A stretch of DNA of 41,055 nt from an uncultured Azospirillum sp. (GCA_947383875.1 CANDEX010000007.1:1-41055); one strand, 5' to 3'. Shown: positions 18,461 through 26,146, counted from the first letter of the stretch. The notes: generated by a model not told the origin, from the letters alone. Made by a program: numbers and translations.

Positions 18461-18994
18461 TTAAGCACGCGGTTTACAACCGCAATAAGTCTGACTATAA
18501 AGTTCCAATTCTTTTATCAATTCACCGCGGCGTTCCTGCATCCCGCCTTTTCGTCCCTCAATATCAACATAAGGTACTCCCGTTTCAGCGGAAGCTTTAG
18601 CAGCCGCCTCATTAACCTGCGCCAGATTTTTATAACGCGATACCCCCAATACCGAAGCCACACCGTCATATCCCTCACTCTTGGCATATTCCATCACACG
18701 CTTCAAACGCATATAAAAGCAGACTGAGCAACGGGCACCGCGCTCCGGCTCCTGCTCCAAACCGGCGGTTAAAGCACACCAACGCTCATTATCATATTCC
18801 AACTCAACAAACGGAATATCATAAACAGCACAAAGCTTTTTATTTTCCTCACAACGCTTGACATATTCAGCCTCAGGGCGAATATTCGGATTATAAAACA
18901 CCACTTTAGCCAGCAACTTATCTTTTGCCAATTTTTCAATCACTGCACAAGAGCAAGGCGCGCAGCAAGATAACAGCAATATTCCTTTTGACAT
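18461..18994 (-). CDS. queH: Epoxyqueuosine reductase QueH
   Basis: This 177-residue protein is of the QueH (formerly DUF208) family, which reduces epoxyqueuosine to queuosine in tRNA with the wobble bases GUN, replacing QueG. The cluster-binding cysteines are visible: LLSCCAPCSC at residues 7-16, GARCSVCFYMRL, and the C-terminal YCGCKPR. LGVSRYKNLAQVN is also typical. No other queuosine genes are in the window. AAGAGA precedes the ATG. It stands alone between the DUF1796 gene and a GNAT gene on the same strand, with gaps of about 100 bp on either side in which I see no clear promoter or terminator. Confidence 0.93.
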   Translation of the reverse strand: MSKGILLLSCCAPCSCAVIEKLAKDKLLAKVVFYNPNIRPEAEYVKRCEENKKLCAVYDIPFVELEYDNERWCALTAGLEQEPERGARCSVCFYMRLKRVMEYAKSEGYDGVASVLGVSRYKNLAQVNEAAAKASAETGVPYVDIEGRKGGMQERRGELIKELELYSQTYCGCKPRA

Positions 18995-19095
18995 TTATAT
19001 CTCTTGAGAATGGTTAAATTTTCTTTATTCTAACCAACACACAACAAAACCGCAAGCCATAAAAATACAGCTTCGAATTTATGTTTGATTATATT

Positions 19096-19677
19096 TTATT
19101 TTGAAAATTTTGTTTTGACATTTGCGGCCAACATCACCAAACGATCCTGTGGCAGAATAATGCTATCCCATGCATCTTCCCGCGCCGTTAGCAATTCAGG
19201 ATGAGATGTTATCTTCAACGCTTTAGGATCTTTGGGCAACTCTCGCATAATCGGAATAAGCTCCATACCGTTATGCTGTAAAAGCGGCGCACCGGCAATC
19301 TGTTCATAACCGCAATTTCTCCATCGCGGCAACAATTCTTTTTTACAAACACCATAAACTTTATGATACCCCTTACGGGAGACGAACTCAAAACCTTTGT
19401 TCATAATCTTATCAGACACATTACTTTTTCTGTATGGTTTAAGCACGGCCATTCGTTCAAATTTAACAAAGTCTGAAAAATAGCGGACACGCATCGTCCC
19501 GACAGCTTTACCGCCAATTTTTGCCAAAATATGCGTCGCACCGAAATCATTCCCGTCAAACTCTTTATTTTCGGGAATTTTTTGCTCATCAACAAACACC
19601 TGACGACGAACAGACATTACGTCATCAAAGTCAGCTTGATTTTGAACCACGGTTATTTCAACATTTTCTTGCATCAT
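19096..19677 (-). CDS. GNAT-family N-acetyltransferase
   Basis: This is a 193-residue GNAT protein. The opening pattern (FDDVMSVRRQVFVDEQKIP), strand beta4 GKAVGTMRVRYF, FVKFERMAVLKPYRKSNVSD (acetyl-CoA pyrophosphate loop region, with an imperfect Q/RxxGxG/A) and the HKVYGVCKKELLPRWRNCGYE segment follow the YjcF-like GNAT layout. The loop Arg/Gly pattern is degenerate (YRKSNVSD), so acyl-CoA binding may differ from classical members. A C-terminal tail of about 45 residues extends beyond the fold. Substrate unknown. A short inverted repeat GGTTA-N4-TAACC directly upstream (19679-19692) could be an operator for it or for the divergent gene. Confidence 0.85.
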   Translation of the reverse strand: MMQENVEITVVQNQADFDDVMSVRRQVFVDEQKIPENKEFDGNDFGATHILAKIGGKAVGTMRVRYFSDFVKFERMAVLKPYRKSNVSDKIMNKGFEFVSRKGYHKVYGVCKKELLPRWRNCGYEQIAGAPLLQHNGMELIPIMRELPKDPKALKITSHPELLTAREDAWDSIILPQDRLVMLAANVKTKFSK

Positions 19678-19692
19678 AGGTTAATTATAACC

Positions 19693-19719
19693 TTGACACC
19701 GCATACATTAAAATATACT
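19693..19719 (+). promoter_or_regulatory. Candidate promoter for the short LysR-like gene
   Basis: TTGACA (19693-19698) and TATACT (19714-19719) are spaced by 15 nt, shorter than ideal. They lie next to the GGTTA/TAACC inverted repeat in the 95-bp divergent gap. Confidence 0.4.
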
Positions 19720-19772
19720 AATTTTATAGAGAAGTATATATTTTGAGTCACATCAAAAGAAGATTTTAAAAA

Positions 19773-20324
19773 ATGAGTATCAAGCAAAAAATTTCTCTAA
19801 TTAAGACGGCACTTTACTTTAATGAAGTTTTAAGAGAAGAAAAAATATCTGCTGCAGCACAAAAAAACGGTATAAAACCGGCCAACCTAAGCAAGATAAT
19901 TTCTGAATTTGAAAAAGCAGTCAACATCCCTTTGATATACAGAGACAACAAAGGCATCCGCCCGACAAACTGCGGCCTTAAAATCTCAGAAACCATAAAC
20001 GAATTGGAACAAGCTGTTTGCAAATTAGAGAATTTTATCCGCCTGCCCTCTGACATAACCCTTACTTATTACTTTTCTCCGGGAATGACACTAAAATCAT
20101 TGCATGATTTTGAACAACAGCATCCGGATTGGACACTTTCTTCCGCTGTCTCACCTCAAGAAGCACTCCTGTCTATCCTGACAACCCCGCCTGATTGGGA
20201 TTGTGACTATACCTGCCTGCAAACACCCGGAAATATTTCGCAAAAGCTATGGATTACATGCCGCATGGAACACCCAGAAGCTGTTTTGTTTTATGACTTT
20301 ATAATCCTGCAGTTGCTGTCTTAA
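19773..20324 (+). CDS. Short LysR-type HTH protein lacking a full effector domain
   Basis: This is a 183-residue protein. Residues 1-90 are a LysR-type winged HTH plus linker helix (ISAAAQKNGIKPANLSKII, then EFEKAVNIPLIYRDNKGIRP). The rest, about 90 residues, is too short for the two-lobed effector-binding domain and does not resemble it well. Its HTH aligns with that of the convergent full-length LysR gene (VSAAADKNGMKQSNLSAYV), so the two are paralogues. The 3' ends overlap by 26 bp tail to tail. It may be a truncated regulator or a DNA-binding competitor; no frameshift is visible, so I treat it as an intact short gene. Confidence 0.65.
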   Translation: MSIKQKISLIKTALYFNEVLREEKISAAAQKNGIKPANLSKIISEFEKAVNIPLIYRDNKGIRPTNCGLKISETINELEQAVCKLENFIRLPSDITLTYYFSPGMTLKSLHDFEQQHPDWTLSSAVSPQEALLSILTTPPDWDCDYTCLQTPGNISQKLWITCRMEHPEAVLFYDFIILQLLS

Positions 20325-21180
20325 TATAATTAATCAAAGCTCGAATTTTCTTCTGATCTTTGGCATCTTTATGAGAGATAATCCAGAACGGATGCGATAC
20401 TCCGAACTTTATTTTTTCCAAATAAACCAAATTTTTCTCTTTCAACCCGATGCTTAAAGGATGAAGCGCAATACCTATACCGTCTTTAGTTAACTGCATG
20501 AGCATGGTAGACGAATTGGTTTCTGCCGCCACATAATTACAACCGTCCACAAACAACCGCCAATCATCCCAAACTTCTTTATAATTTGAGCGAACGCACA
20601 ATCGATGATTTTGCTGAATATCGGCAATGTCTTTCGGATAACCGTAACGCGATAAATAATCCATGGATGCAAACAAACCGAACTTCAAATTATGCTTAAA
20701 CAACACAACGGCATCGGGATGCTGAGGCTCTTCATACACAACGGCTAAATCGGCATCATACAAAACATCCGGTGCGTTTATGGAACAATTAATTTCAATC
20801 CGAACATCTGGATATTGACGATAAAAACAGGGCAGACAACTGGATAAATACCCAGCCGCCAAACCGTCACTGGTCCAAAGCCGAATAGCACCGGAGATAG
20901 CATTCCCCTGCAAAGAATAATTATCTATCTTATAAAGAGATTTCTCAATACTACATCCGATTTCATATAAATTTTTTCCGGCCTCTGTCATAATCATGCG
21001 TCTGTCACCGCGTTCAAACAGTTTGGCATTGACCTTGTTTTCCAAATCAGCAACATACGCAGACAAATTAGACTGCTTCATGCCATTTTTATCTGCCGCA
21101 GCACTGACGGTTCCTTCTCTGGCAACAGCTGTAAACCCTAATACTTTTCGAAGCAGGATAACTTTCTCACCTATTCTCAT
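20299..21180 (-). CDS. LysR-family transcriptional regulator
   Basis: This is a full-length LTTR of 293 residues: HTH at 15-70 (GFTAVAREGTVSAAADKNGM and following), linker helix, then the periplasmic-binding-protein-like effector domain (AIRLWTSDGLAAGYL, a strand-rich second lobe, HPLSIGLKEKNLVYLEK). The third residue group of the HTH has KNGMKQSNLS instead of the more common LSQPAVS, shared only with its convergent neighbour. Six bp separate it from the XRE gene upstream, whose last codons provide the AAGGA, so the two regulators form an operon. Targets unknown; the short convergent paralogue is the obvious candidate. Confidence 0.9.
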   Translation of the reverse strand: MRIGEKVILLRKVLGFTAVAREGTVSAAADKNGMKQSNLSAYVADLENKVNAKLFERGDRRMIMTEAGKNLYEIGCSIEKSLYKIDNYSLQGNAISGAIRLWTSDGLAAGYLSSCLPCFYRQYPDVRIEINCSINAPDVLYDADLAVVYEEPQHPDAVVLFKHNLKFGLFASMDYLSRYGYPKDIADIQQNHRLCVRSNYKEVWDDWRLFVDGCNYVAAETNSSTMLMQLTKDGIGIALHPLSIGLKEKNLVYLEKIKFGVSHPFWIISHKDAKDQKKIRALINYIKTATAGL

Positions 21181-21186
21181 ACTAGT

Positions 21187-21534
21187 CTATTCCTTAAAAT
21201 GCTTCAAAACCACATCCAATTGATCTGCAATAAAATCCAGCAACCGATCATCAAGTGTACGAATACGTTCAATCAACTGATTTTCAAGCGAAATTCTTGA
21301 AAGAGACTTACGATGCTGTACTTTTATATTTAAGAGATCATCCATCCCCACATCAAACCGTTTCGCAATTTTATATACAGTAAACAAATCCGGGGCACCC
21401 TGTCCTCGTTCCAAATTAGAAATTGTTCTCCAACTCACGTCACAAAAATTTGCAAGCTCTTCTTGGGTGAGTTTCTCTGTCCCGCGTAATGAACGAACTT
21501 TAAGGCCCAAGTATTTTATCATATCTTCTTCCAT
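21187..21534 (-). CDS. XRE-family HTH regulator
   Basis: This 115-residue protein has a Cro/C1-type HTH in its first 65 residues (LTQEELANFCDVSWRTISNL, ERGQGAPDLFTVYKIAKRF) and a short helical C-terminus that may dimerise. The ATG at 21534 has AAGG 6 nt upstream. An ATG at 21585 would add 17 residues without homology, and another at 21522 with GGAAGAAG is possible. It is the first gene of an operon with the LysR gene. Such pairs often control neighbouring accessory genes, but no operator repeated in the region identifies a regulon. Confidence 0.85.
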   Translation of the reverse strand: MEEDMIKYLGLKVRSLRGTEKLTQEELANFCDVSWRTISNLERGQGAPDLFTVYKIAKRFDVGMDDLLNIKVQHRKSLSRISLENQLIERIRTLDDRLLDFIADQLDVVLKHFKE

Positions 21535-21612
21535 ATCACGCCTTATATCATGAAATAAAATGTTTATCCATGAACCAACATTCATAAGAATGACATAAAA
21601 ATGAAAATTAAC

Positions 21613-21789
21613 TCATATCGCTTTCACCTGTTTAAGTTCTCTATCAACATCCTGATTATAAGCTAAAAATGCAACATCCAGAAAATAAGCAGCACCTTTA
21701 TACCCTCGTTTTTTCAATCGACTGACCAAATTATAAAAACTACATGTAATTGTTTTAAGTTCCTGCAAATAAATTTCTTCCTCTGACAT
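21613..21789 (-). CDS. Small 58-residue protein with strong ribosome-binding site
   Basis: A short frame, MSEEEIYLQELKTITCSFYN through LKQVKAI, is preceded by GAGGAG at ideal spacing (GAGGAGAAAAAT before ATG). The sequence is helical and charged, with a central Lys/Arg turn (RLKKRGYKG) followed by a hydrophobic AAYFLDVAFLAYN. No family is recognised. It lies on the same strand as the XRE-LysR operon and 79 bp before it (28 bp from the longer XRE start), so it may be the first gene of that transcript. Being under 60 codons it is easily missed. The strong ribosome-binding site is the main evidence that it is real. Confidence 0.6.
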   Translation of the reverse strand: MSEEEIYLQELKTITCSFYNLVSRLKKRGYKGAAYFLDVAFLAYNQDVDRELKQVKAI

Positions 21790-21891
21790 ATTTTTCTCCT
21801 CTGAAATGAATTGATATCAAACAAATATTACAAAACAGCATAAAAAATGAACAGAGGATAATATTAGATAGCACTTATATAATTTGAGATA

Positions 21892-21922
21892 TAAAAAAAC
21901 AGCTCCGAAACCGAAGCTGTTT
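21892..21922 (-). terminator. Intrinsic terminator of a mini-gene transcript
   Basis: On the minus strand AAACAGCT/AGCTGTTT (8 bp, extendable by a U-G and a C-G pair) encloses GGUUUC and is followed by seven U. It shows that the apparently empty stretch 21923-22260 is transcribed on the minus strand. Confidence 0.75.
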
Positions 21923-22093
21923 AATTTCAAAACGGCAAACACCCTTATTCTGACAAATCCAAACCTTTAATCCATATGCCGCCACCACCACGAGGCAAGA
22001 AATAACTGTCTTGCCAATCAGCTGGCTGCTTTCAAAAAAACAGCTGCCCTGCGGCATAATTGTCCCCCACCAGCAACCTCATACTAATTGCAA

Positions 22094-22210
22094 TCAAAAT
22101 TTTATTTCGTTTGCAATTTGAACCTCCTTTAGTCTTTGCGCTGCAGTTTTATTTGCTCCCGATATTAATGCCCGAAAAACAACCAATCCCGGTAACATAA
22201 ACTTGTTCAT
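22094..22210 (-). CDS. 38-residue peptide, or 5' remnant of a decayed gene
   Basis: The frame MNKFMLPGLVVFRALISGAN followed by KTAAQRLKEVQIANEIKF looks like a signal-peptide-like N-terminus: Lys, then a hydrophobic stretch, then Ser-Gly-Ala. AAGAAAG precedes the ATG. Beyond the stop the same frame, after another stop, gives a Cys/Trp-rich run (GCWWGTIMPQGSCFFESSQ), and the next frame gives a coherent peptide (DWQDSYFLPRGGGGIWIKG) before the terminator at 21892-21922. This reads like one small exported protein broken by stops and a frameshift, perhaps at the T7 run near 22025-22035. Either a real mini-peptide or a pseudogene. Confidence 0.4.
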   Translation of the reverse strand: MNKFMLPGLVVFRALISGANKTAAQRLKEVQIANEIKF

Positions 22211-22308
22211 TCCATATTCTTTCTTTAACCTATGTCGGCATAGTTCCGACTCTGTTCAAAATCGAACACAGCAATAGACCAAATAAATAGCCACCAGTGT
22301 ATATTATA

Positions 22309-22337
22309 TTGATTGCACAACAAAAATATGATATAAT
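22309..22337 (+). promoter_or_regulatory. Near-consensus sigma70 promoter for 22458-23306
   Basis: TTGATT (22309-22314), a 17-nt spacer and a perfect TATAAT (22332-22337) predict a start near 22344 and an untranslated leader of about 114 nt with no Shine-Dalgarno. Confidence 0.7.
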
Positions 22338-22457
22338 TTTCTTATGCAAAAAATTATTATAGCCTTATTATGACGTTAGAAACAGCAAACAGCGCTGAGG
22401 GCATAATATCTTTTGAATGTTCAAAAAATTCACATCATATAATCAAACAACAAAATT

Positions 22458-23306
22458 ATGAAAACCTATGCACTCATCTCTGAAGGCTTCGGCCATGGCT
22501 TTGCTTCGCTCAACCTTGCAGCAGTCAACAATCTTCTTCCCGTTGCCTTCAGCATCAAGGAAGATGAAGAAAGTTTCACAACAGAAGTCAACCAAATCTA
22601 CAACAATCTGGTTGCCTTCGCACCCCAAATGCTTAAGGCAACTTGGGCTGACCGCGAAACTTTCTTAACTCAGGGTTGGAATGTTCGCGCTGACCTCATC
22701 GCCGGAAATATTTCCCCCGAAATGTGGCAAAAGTTTGCTAACCGCAAACTCACAGCCGAGGGCAATAATCTTCCACAATTTTGCGGATTAAACGGAAACC
22801 ACAATATCCTGTTTGTTCCGCAAAAGCTAAAAAGCGATGGTATGTGCGGTCTCTCTGCCAACAACCAGAGTCTCCCGCTTGAAATTTTTGACTTCCTCAA
22901 AAATGACAGCAGACAGTTGATTCTCGGACAGCATTTTCACAAAGTCAATGACCTTGACACCGTGAAAACTCTGGCTGAAAACTTTAACCTCTACGTACCC
23001 GGAATGACCGAGGATGAGAGCGTTTTCGGCATCCGTGGTGTTCAACACATCAACTATCGGAATCTCTACGCGCAGCTTAACGGCTCCATTGGCACAGCCG
23101 GCACACACACCTGGATTATGTTGACCTGCTTTCCCGAAATTCCTCAAATTATCCTCTTTAACACTAAAGGGATAGAAAGATGGAAAGAAATCGAAAAAGC
23201 ATACCAAACAGCGGGATACCCGATTTATTGCTTAGGCTTTGACGAAGAAACCAATCTTCAGGAATACGCTCGAGAAATAGAAAAGCTGTACCGCCAACTG
23301 TTCTAA
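22458..23306 (+). CDS. Orphan 282-residue protein, possibly GT-B-like
   Basis: This is a soluble protein with a basic-free N-terminus (MKTYALISEGFGHGFASLNL) and no membrane segment. The segment around residues 205-260 (GSIGTAGTHTWIMLTCFPEI, then QIILFN and an alternating helix/strand tail) recalls the nucleotide-sugar side of GT-B glycosyltransferases, where a Gly-rich turn precedes a helix. This is weak and I would not assign a function. The gene has its own near-consensus promoter and a perfect 18-bp terminator, so it is a monocistronic, probably well-expressed unit. The start codon follows ACAACAAAATT with no Shine-Dalgarno, as in several accessory genes of this window. Confidence 0.75.
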   Translation: MKTYALISEGFGHGFASLNLAAVNNLLPVAFSIKEDEESFTTEVNQIYNNLVAFAPQMLKATWADRETFLTQGWNVRADLIAGNISPEMWQKFANRKLTAEGNNLPQFCGLNGNHNILFVPQKLKSDGMCGLSANNQSLPLEIFDFLKNDSRQLILGQHFHKVNDLDTVKTLAENFNLYVPGMTEDESVFGIRGVQHINYRNLYAQLNGSIGTAGTHTWIMLTCFPEIPQIILFNTKGIERWKEIEKAYQTAGYPIYCLGFDEETNLQEYAREIEKLYRQLF

Positions 23307-23346
23307 CAAAAGAAACACGAACTTGATAGTTCGTGTTTCTTTTGTT
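23305..23346. terminator. Bidirectional terminator, 18-bp perfect stem
   Basis: AACAAAAGAAACACGAAC (23305-23322) and GTTCGTGTTTCTTTTGTT (23329-23346) enclose six bases and serve both convergent genes. The first bases overlap the stop codon of the upstream gene. Confidence 0.85.
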
Positions 23347-23354
23347 TTGTCATC

Positions 23355-24023
23355 TCACTTATCTGCCAACAGATAACTTTCATCAATCCGGCGGCAGATT
23401 TCCGCCAAAGACACCGAACCATCCAGACAAATTGTCACCCAGTGCTTTTTATTCATATGATACCCCGGATAATATTTCTGTCCGTCAACCAGCTCTGCAA
23501 TATCTTCGGTTCGCATTCTCAAATCTATCACTTCTATTTTATTCTCCCCGCCGGATTTGATTCTGTTTTCTTTCACCGTCAACAAAGCCGCATACCATTT
23601 TTGATTATCTGCACGCCGGACAATCGCATTCTCCGGAGAGGTTTTCCATAAAAACTCAAATTCATCGCCATAACGCTCCCGGATATACCGCATAACCTCA
23701 CTCGCTGTCCGCGTTTTAAAAATCGTACACTCAAAACAGCTGTCGGCAATCCTTTGCAAAATGTTATCATATGCCGTTCTGACCTTGCCGACAAAAACAC
23801 CTACCGCATCCGTCGTCAAATGCAGAATATACTCATCCTCCGTATTTATATCATAAACAGCGGCATGCACTTCACCATCAGAAGAAATCCTAACCGCCAT
23901 CCGCAGCTGCCCGTTAATAATATCCTCTGAGTACACATAATTCTCCCCATCTTTGGCAAAACCAAACGGAATCAAATTTTCCCATATAATATTTTTATTT
24001 TGAACCACCGACAGATTAAACAT
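23355..24023 (-). CDS. MmcQ/YjbR-family protein
   Basis: This 222-residue protein has the YjbR domain (CyaY-like fold, once proposed to bind DNA) in its C-terminal half: KTSPENAIVRRADNQKWYAA, then YYPGYHMNKKHWVTICLDG and ISLAEICRRIDESYLLADK-like ending. The N-terminal ~100 residues (NIIWENLIPFGFAKDGENYV) form a second domain found in the two-domain members common in gut Firmicutes, so horizontal origin is possible. I start at ATG 24023; the upstream extension of 29 hydrophobic residues has no support. No Shine-Dalgarno precedes this ATG. Function of the family is unknown. Confidence 0.85.
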   Translation of the reverse strand: MFNLSVVQNKNIIWENLIPFGFAKDGENYVYSEDIINGQLRMAVRISSDGEVHAAVYDINTEDEYILHLTTDAVGVFVGKVRTAYDNILQRIADSCFECTIFKTRTASEVMRYIRERYGDEFEFLWKTSPENAIVRRADNQKWYAALLTVKENRIKSGGENKIEVIDLRMRTEDIAELVDGQKYYPGYHMNKKHWVTICLDGSVSLAEICRRIDESYLLADK

Positions 24024-24098
24024 TTTAACTAAAACCCGAAAATCACATTTTCTTAACAACCATATTATCAAAACAACAATTTGTAAATTGCATATAAT

Positions 24099-24134
24099 AA
24101 AAGCACCCAAACAGTTTGCTGTTTAGGTGCTTTT
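24099..24134 (-). terminator. Intrinsic terminator of the AT-hook gene
   Basis: AAAAGCACC-(C)-AAACAG and CTGTTT-(A)-GGTGCTTTT form a 16-bp stem; the odd pair is a U-G wobble in the minus-strand RNA. A U-run follows on that strand, 15 nt past the stop of the gene ending at 24150. Confidence 0.8.
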
Positions 24135-24149
24135 CTGGAAAGCTGACTC

Positions 24150-25058
24150 TCATTTGACATTAACAGTGTATCTGAAACCACCCATTCCATAAACCATATT
24201 GGAGTTTGGAGAAGAGGTACGGTATTGTGCTTTAAGTAAATCTCCGCCGACTTTCGACAACATCCGATTAACGGCATTGATATAACTTTTCAGAACACTC
24301 CACTGTAATGAATCCATCACGGCCCAGGCTTCATCATCAATAACAGGCTTTGCTGCCGCTTCACTTCTTGCTTCAGCAATATCTGTAAGAACCTTTTCAT
24401 CATAGATAGAGACAATAAACCCCCGATATTTGCCAAAAACGAGGTTCTTATACGGAATATAAATTCCGATAGGCATCAAATTTGTCAAAACCAAAGGCGA
24501 CAAAAGTTTTTTATCATCCCATTGATACACAAATTCAAAGCTATACTCCTGCCCGATAACAAATTTCTTCAAAGCCGGAAAATCAGCCAAATACTTAAAA
24601 GCAGAATTCCGCTTTCTTGTTGCTTTCGAACACTTTTCCGGTTCTTCATCCAACAAACAACTGATATTCTTTATCTTTTGAGCCTCATCAATCAAAGCGG
24701 CATCAGCCGCAGACAAATGCCCATACGAAGGATCTTGAGATGACGCCACAGCTCCTGCCTCTGAAACATAATCATCCTTCACCTTTTTAGGCCTTCCGCG
24801 ACGCCGTTTGGGCTGCTCTGGAACATCTTCCGTCTTGGTTATTTTCTTCCGTCCGCGCTTTTTAGCAGCCGGAATATCAGTAACTTGCGAAATATTTTCC
24901 TGAGCAACATCTTCCGTCTCAGAATGTCGAATAGCCTCAATCACTTCGCTTTCCGAAAAATGCCAATCACTCACCAGTTCTCGAATTAACGTTGCTTTTT
25001 CCTTCTTCGTAAGCGCGATTAATCCCAGAAAGTTCTGAATAATAAGAATTCTTTCCAT
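24150..25058 (-). CDS. Protein with two AT-hook-like motifs, unknown function
   Basis: This is a 302-residue protein. The N-terminal 50 residues are helical and acidic (SESEVIEAIRHSETEDVAQE). Residues ~64-95 hold two AT-hook-like motifs, KKRGRKK and KRRRGRPKK, separated by an acidic linker; the second has the canonical RGRP core that inserts in the minor groove of AT-rich DNA. Residues 140-302 form a globular domain rich in aromatic and hydrophobic residues (YSFEFVYQWDDKKLLSPLVL) that I do not recognise. No Shine-Dalgarno precedes the ATG. A good -10 (TATAAT) and an interleaved inverted repeat lie upstream. DNA binding is inferred from the hooks; the rest is unknown. Confidence 0.8.
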   Translation of the reverse strand: MERILIIQNFLGLIALTKKEKATLIRELVSDWHFSESEVIEAIRHSETEDVAQENISQVTDIPAAKKRGRKKITKTEDVPEQPKRRRGRPKKVKDDYVSEAGAVASSQDPSYGHLSAADAALIDEAQKIKNISCLLDEEPEKCSKATRKRNSAFKYLADFPALKKFVIGQEYSFEFVYQWDDKKLLSPLVLTNLMPIGIYIPYKNLVFGKYRGFIVSIYDEKVLTDIAEARSEAAAKPVIDDEAWAVMDSLQWSVLKSYINAVNRMLSKVGGDLLKAQYRTSSPNSNMVYGMGGFRYTVNVK

Positions 25059-25075
25059 ACATTAATAATTTAAAG

Positions 25076-25104
25076 ATTATACATAAATAATAACTCTCTG
25101 TAAG
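25076..25104 (-). promoter_or_regulatory. Promoter of the AT-hook gene
   Basis: On the minus strand CTTACA (25099-25104), a 17-nt spacer and perfect TATAAT (25076-25081) lie just before the gene. The interleaved inverted repeat at 25109-25134 abuts the -35 element. Confidence 0.55.
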
Positions 25105-25108
25105 ATGT

Positions 25109-25134
25109 TTTACTGCACACTTAAGTAAAGTGCA
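25109..25134. repeat. Interleaved inverted repeats, operator-like
   Basis: Arms TTTACT (25109-25114) and AGTAAA (25124-25129) interlock with arms TGCAC (25114-25118) and GTGCA (25130-25134). Placed between the divergent AT-hook gene and transporter gene, this is a candidate operator for either. Confidence 0.45.
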
Positions 25135-25169
25135 ATAATTTATTTCAAGCGACTGTTTTTATCTATAGC

Positions 25170-25197
25170 TTTAATTGTCTTTTCTCGAGACTATATA
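25170..25197 (+). promoter_or_regulatory. Candidate promoter of the transporter gene
   Basis: TTTAAT (25170-25175), a 16-nt spacer and TATATA (25192-25197) lie 30 nt upstream of the transporter start. Confidence 0.4.
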
Positions 25198-25226
25198 AAT
25201 GGCACATTTCATAACCGGAGAAAGCA

Positions 25227-26111
25227 ATGGGATATTTATTTGCACTGACAGCTGTCTTTTTTTGGAGTTTTAACATCATTATCGCCAGTTATTTTGCAGA
25301 AACCCTAACCCCATGGGAAATCGCTTTCGGCAGATGGTTTTCAGCCAGCTTAATCCTTCTTCCTTTTACATTCGGCAATCTTAAATCCTGTTTTAATTTG
25401 CTGCTAAAACATAAAAAACTAATCTTTTTACTGGCGTTAAGCGGAATTGTCATAGACAATACATTAACCTATTATGCCGGCAGAACAGCATCTGCCGTTA
25501 ATATGGGGCTCTTAAACATAACCGGCCCGATTTTCTTGGTCATCTTATCTCGTATCTTCTTAAAAACACCGATTTTTCCCAAACAAATCATAGGATTACT
25601 CATCGCCGTTTTGGGTGTTCTTGTTATTATTCTTCGAGGCGATATCCAACAACTTACAAAATTAAACTTCGTCCAAGGTGATTTTTTTATGTTGTTCAAC
25701 ACATTTGCATTTGCCGTTTATTCCCTGTTGCAAAGTAAACGACCGACACAAATCTCGCAGACTGTCATGCTATCGGCAACCGCCATCGTCGGAACAATAA
25801 TCATCCTTCCGATTATGCTTATAACCGATCCGCCAGGTACTTTGCGGCAACTTAACACAGAAGACATACTCGTAATGCTTTACCTGGGAATATTCAACTC
25901 CATACTGGCATATCTGGCCTGGAATATTTCACTTGCTAAAATCGGCAACCTCAAGGCTGGAATTATTTATTACCTGTTGCCAATATTCAGCGGTATTGAA
26001 GCAGCACTCATACTCGGCGAAAGGATTTACCTGTCAGAAATGATTGGCGGTGCTTTAATTATTTTAGGCATTATGCTGACCAGCCTGCCGGAAAATTGCA
26101 CAGCAAATTAG
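25227..26111 (+). CDS. EamA/DMT-superfamily transporter
   Basis: This is a 294-residue inner-membrane protein with ten hydrophobic segments in two repeats of five, the layout of EamA (drug/metabolite transporter) proteins. The first repeat starts MGYLFALTAVFFWSFNIIIA, with the typical 'P.E..F.R' element (TPWEIAFGRWFSASLILL). The second repeat starts after a short loop near residue 150 and ends with GERIYLSEMIGGALIILGI, matching the conserved 'E......GA.LI..G' end. Substrate unknown; members export amino acids, metabolites or drugs. GGAGAAAG lies before the ATG. Its stop is followed within a few bases by a strong GC-rich hairpin. Confidence 0.93.
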   Translation: MGYLFALTAVFFWSFNIIIASYFAETLTPWEIAFGRWFSASLILLPFTFGNLKSCFNLLLKHKKLIFLLALSGIVIDNTLTYYAGRTASAVNMGLLNITGPIFLVILSRIFLKTPIFPKQIIGLLIAVLGVLVIILRGDIQQLTKLNFVQGDFFMLFNTFAFAVYSLLQSKRPTQISQTVMLSATAIVGTIIILPIMLITDPPGTLRQLNTEDILVMLYLGIFNSILAYLAWNISLAKIGNLKAGIIYYLLPIFSGIEAALILGERIYLSEMIGGALIILGIMLTSLPENCTAN

Positions 26112-26146
26112 CTCCCCTCCGCAAGGAAGTGGAGGTATGGGGAGCC
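26112..26146 (+). terminator. GC-rich hairpin after the transporter gene
   Basis: GCTCCCC and GGGGAGC close a stem with inner CCTCC/GGAGG. It begins at the last base of the transporter stop codon. No U-run follows, so it may stabilise or end the mRNA, or belong to the structured region beyond. Confidence 0.45.

Noticed and set aside
22827..23207. 126-codon minus-strand frame
   Set aside because: Antisense to the orphan gene at 22458-23306, which has a promoter and terminator on the plus strand.
19773..25226. Prophage or integrative element
   Set aside because: No integrase, transposase, phage structural gene or flanking direct repeat is seen; only regulators and orphan genes.
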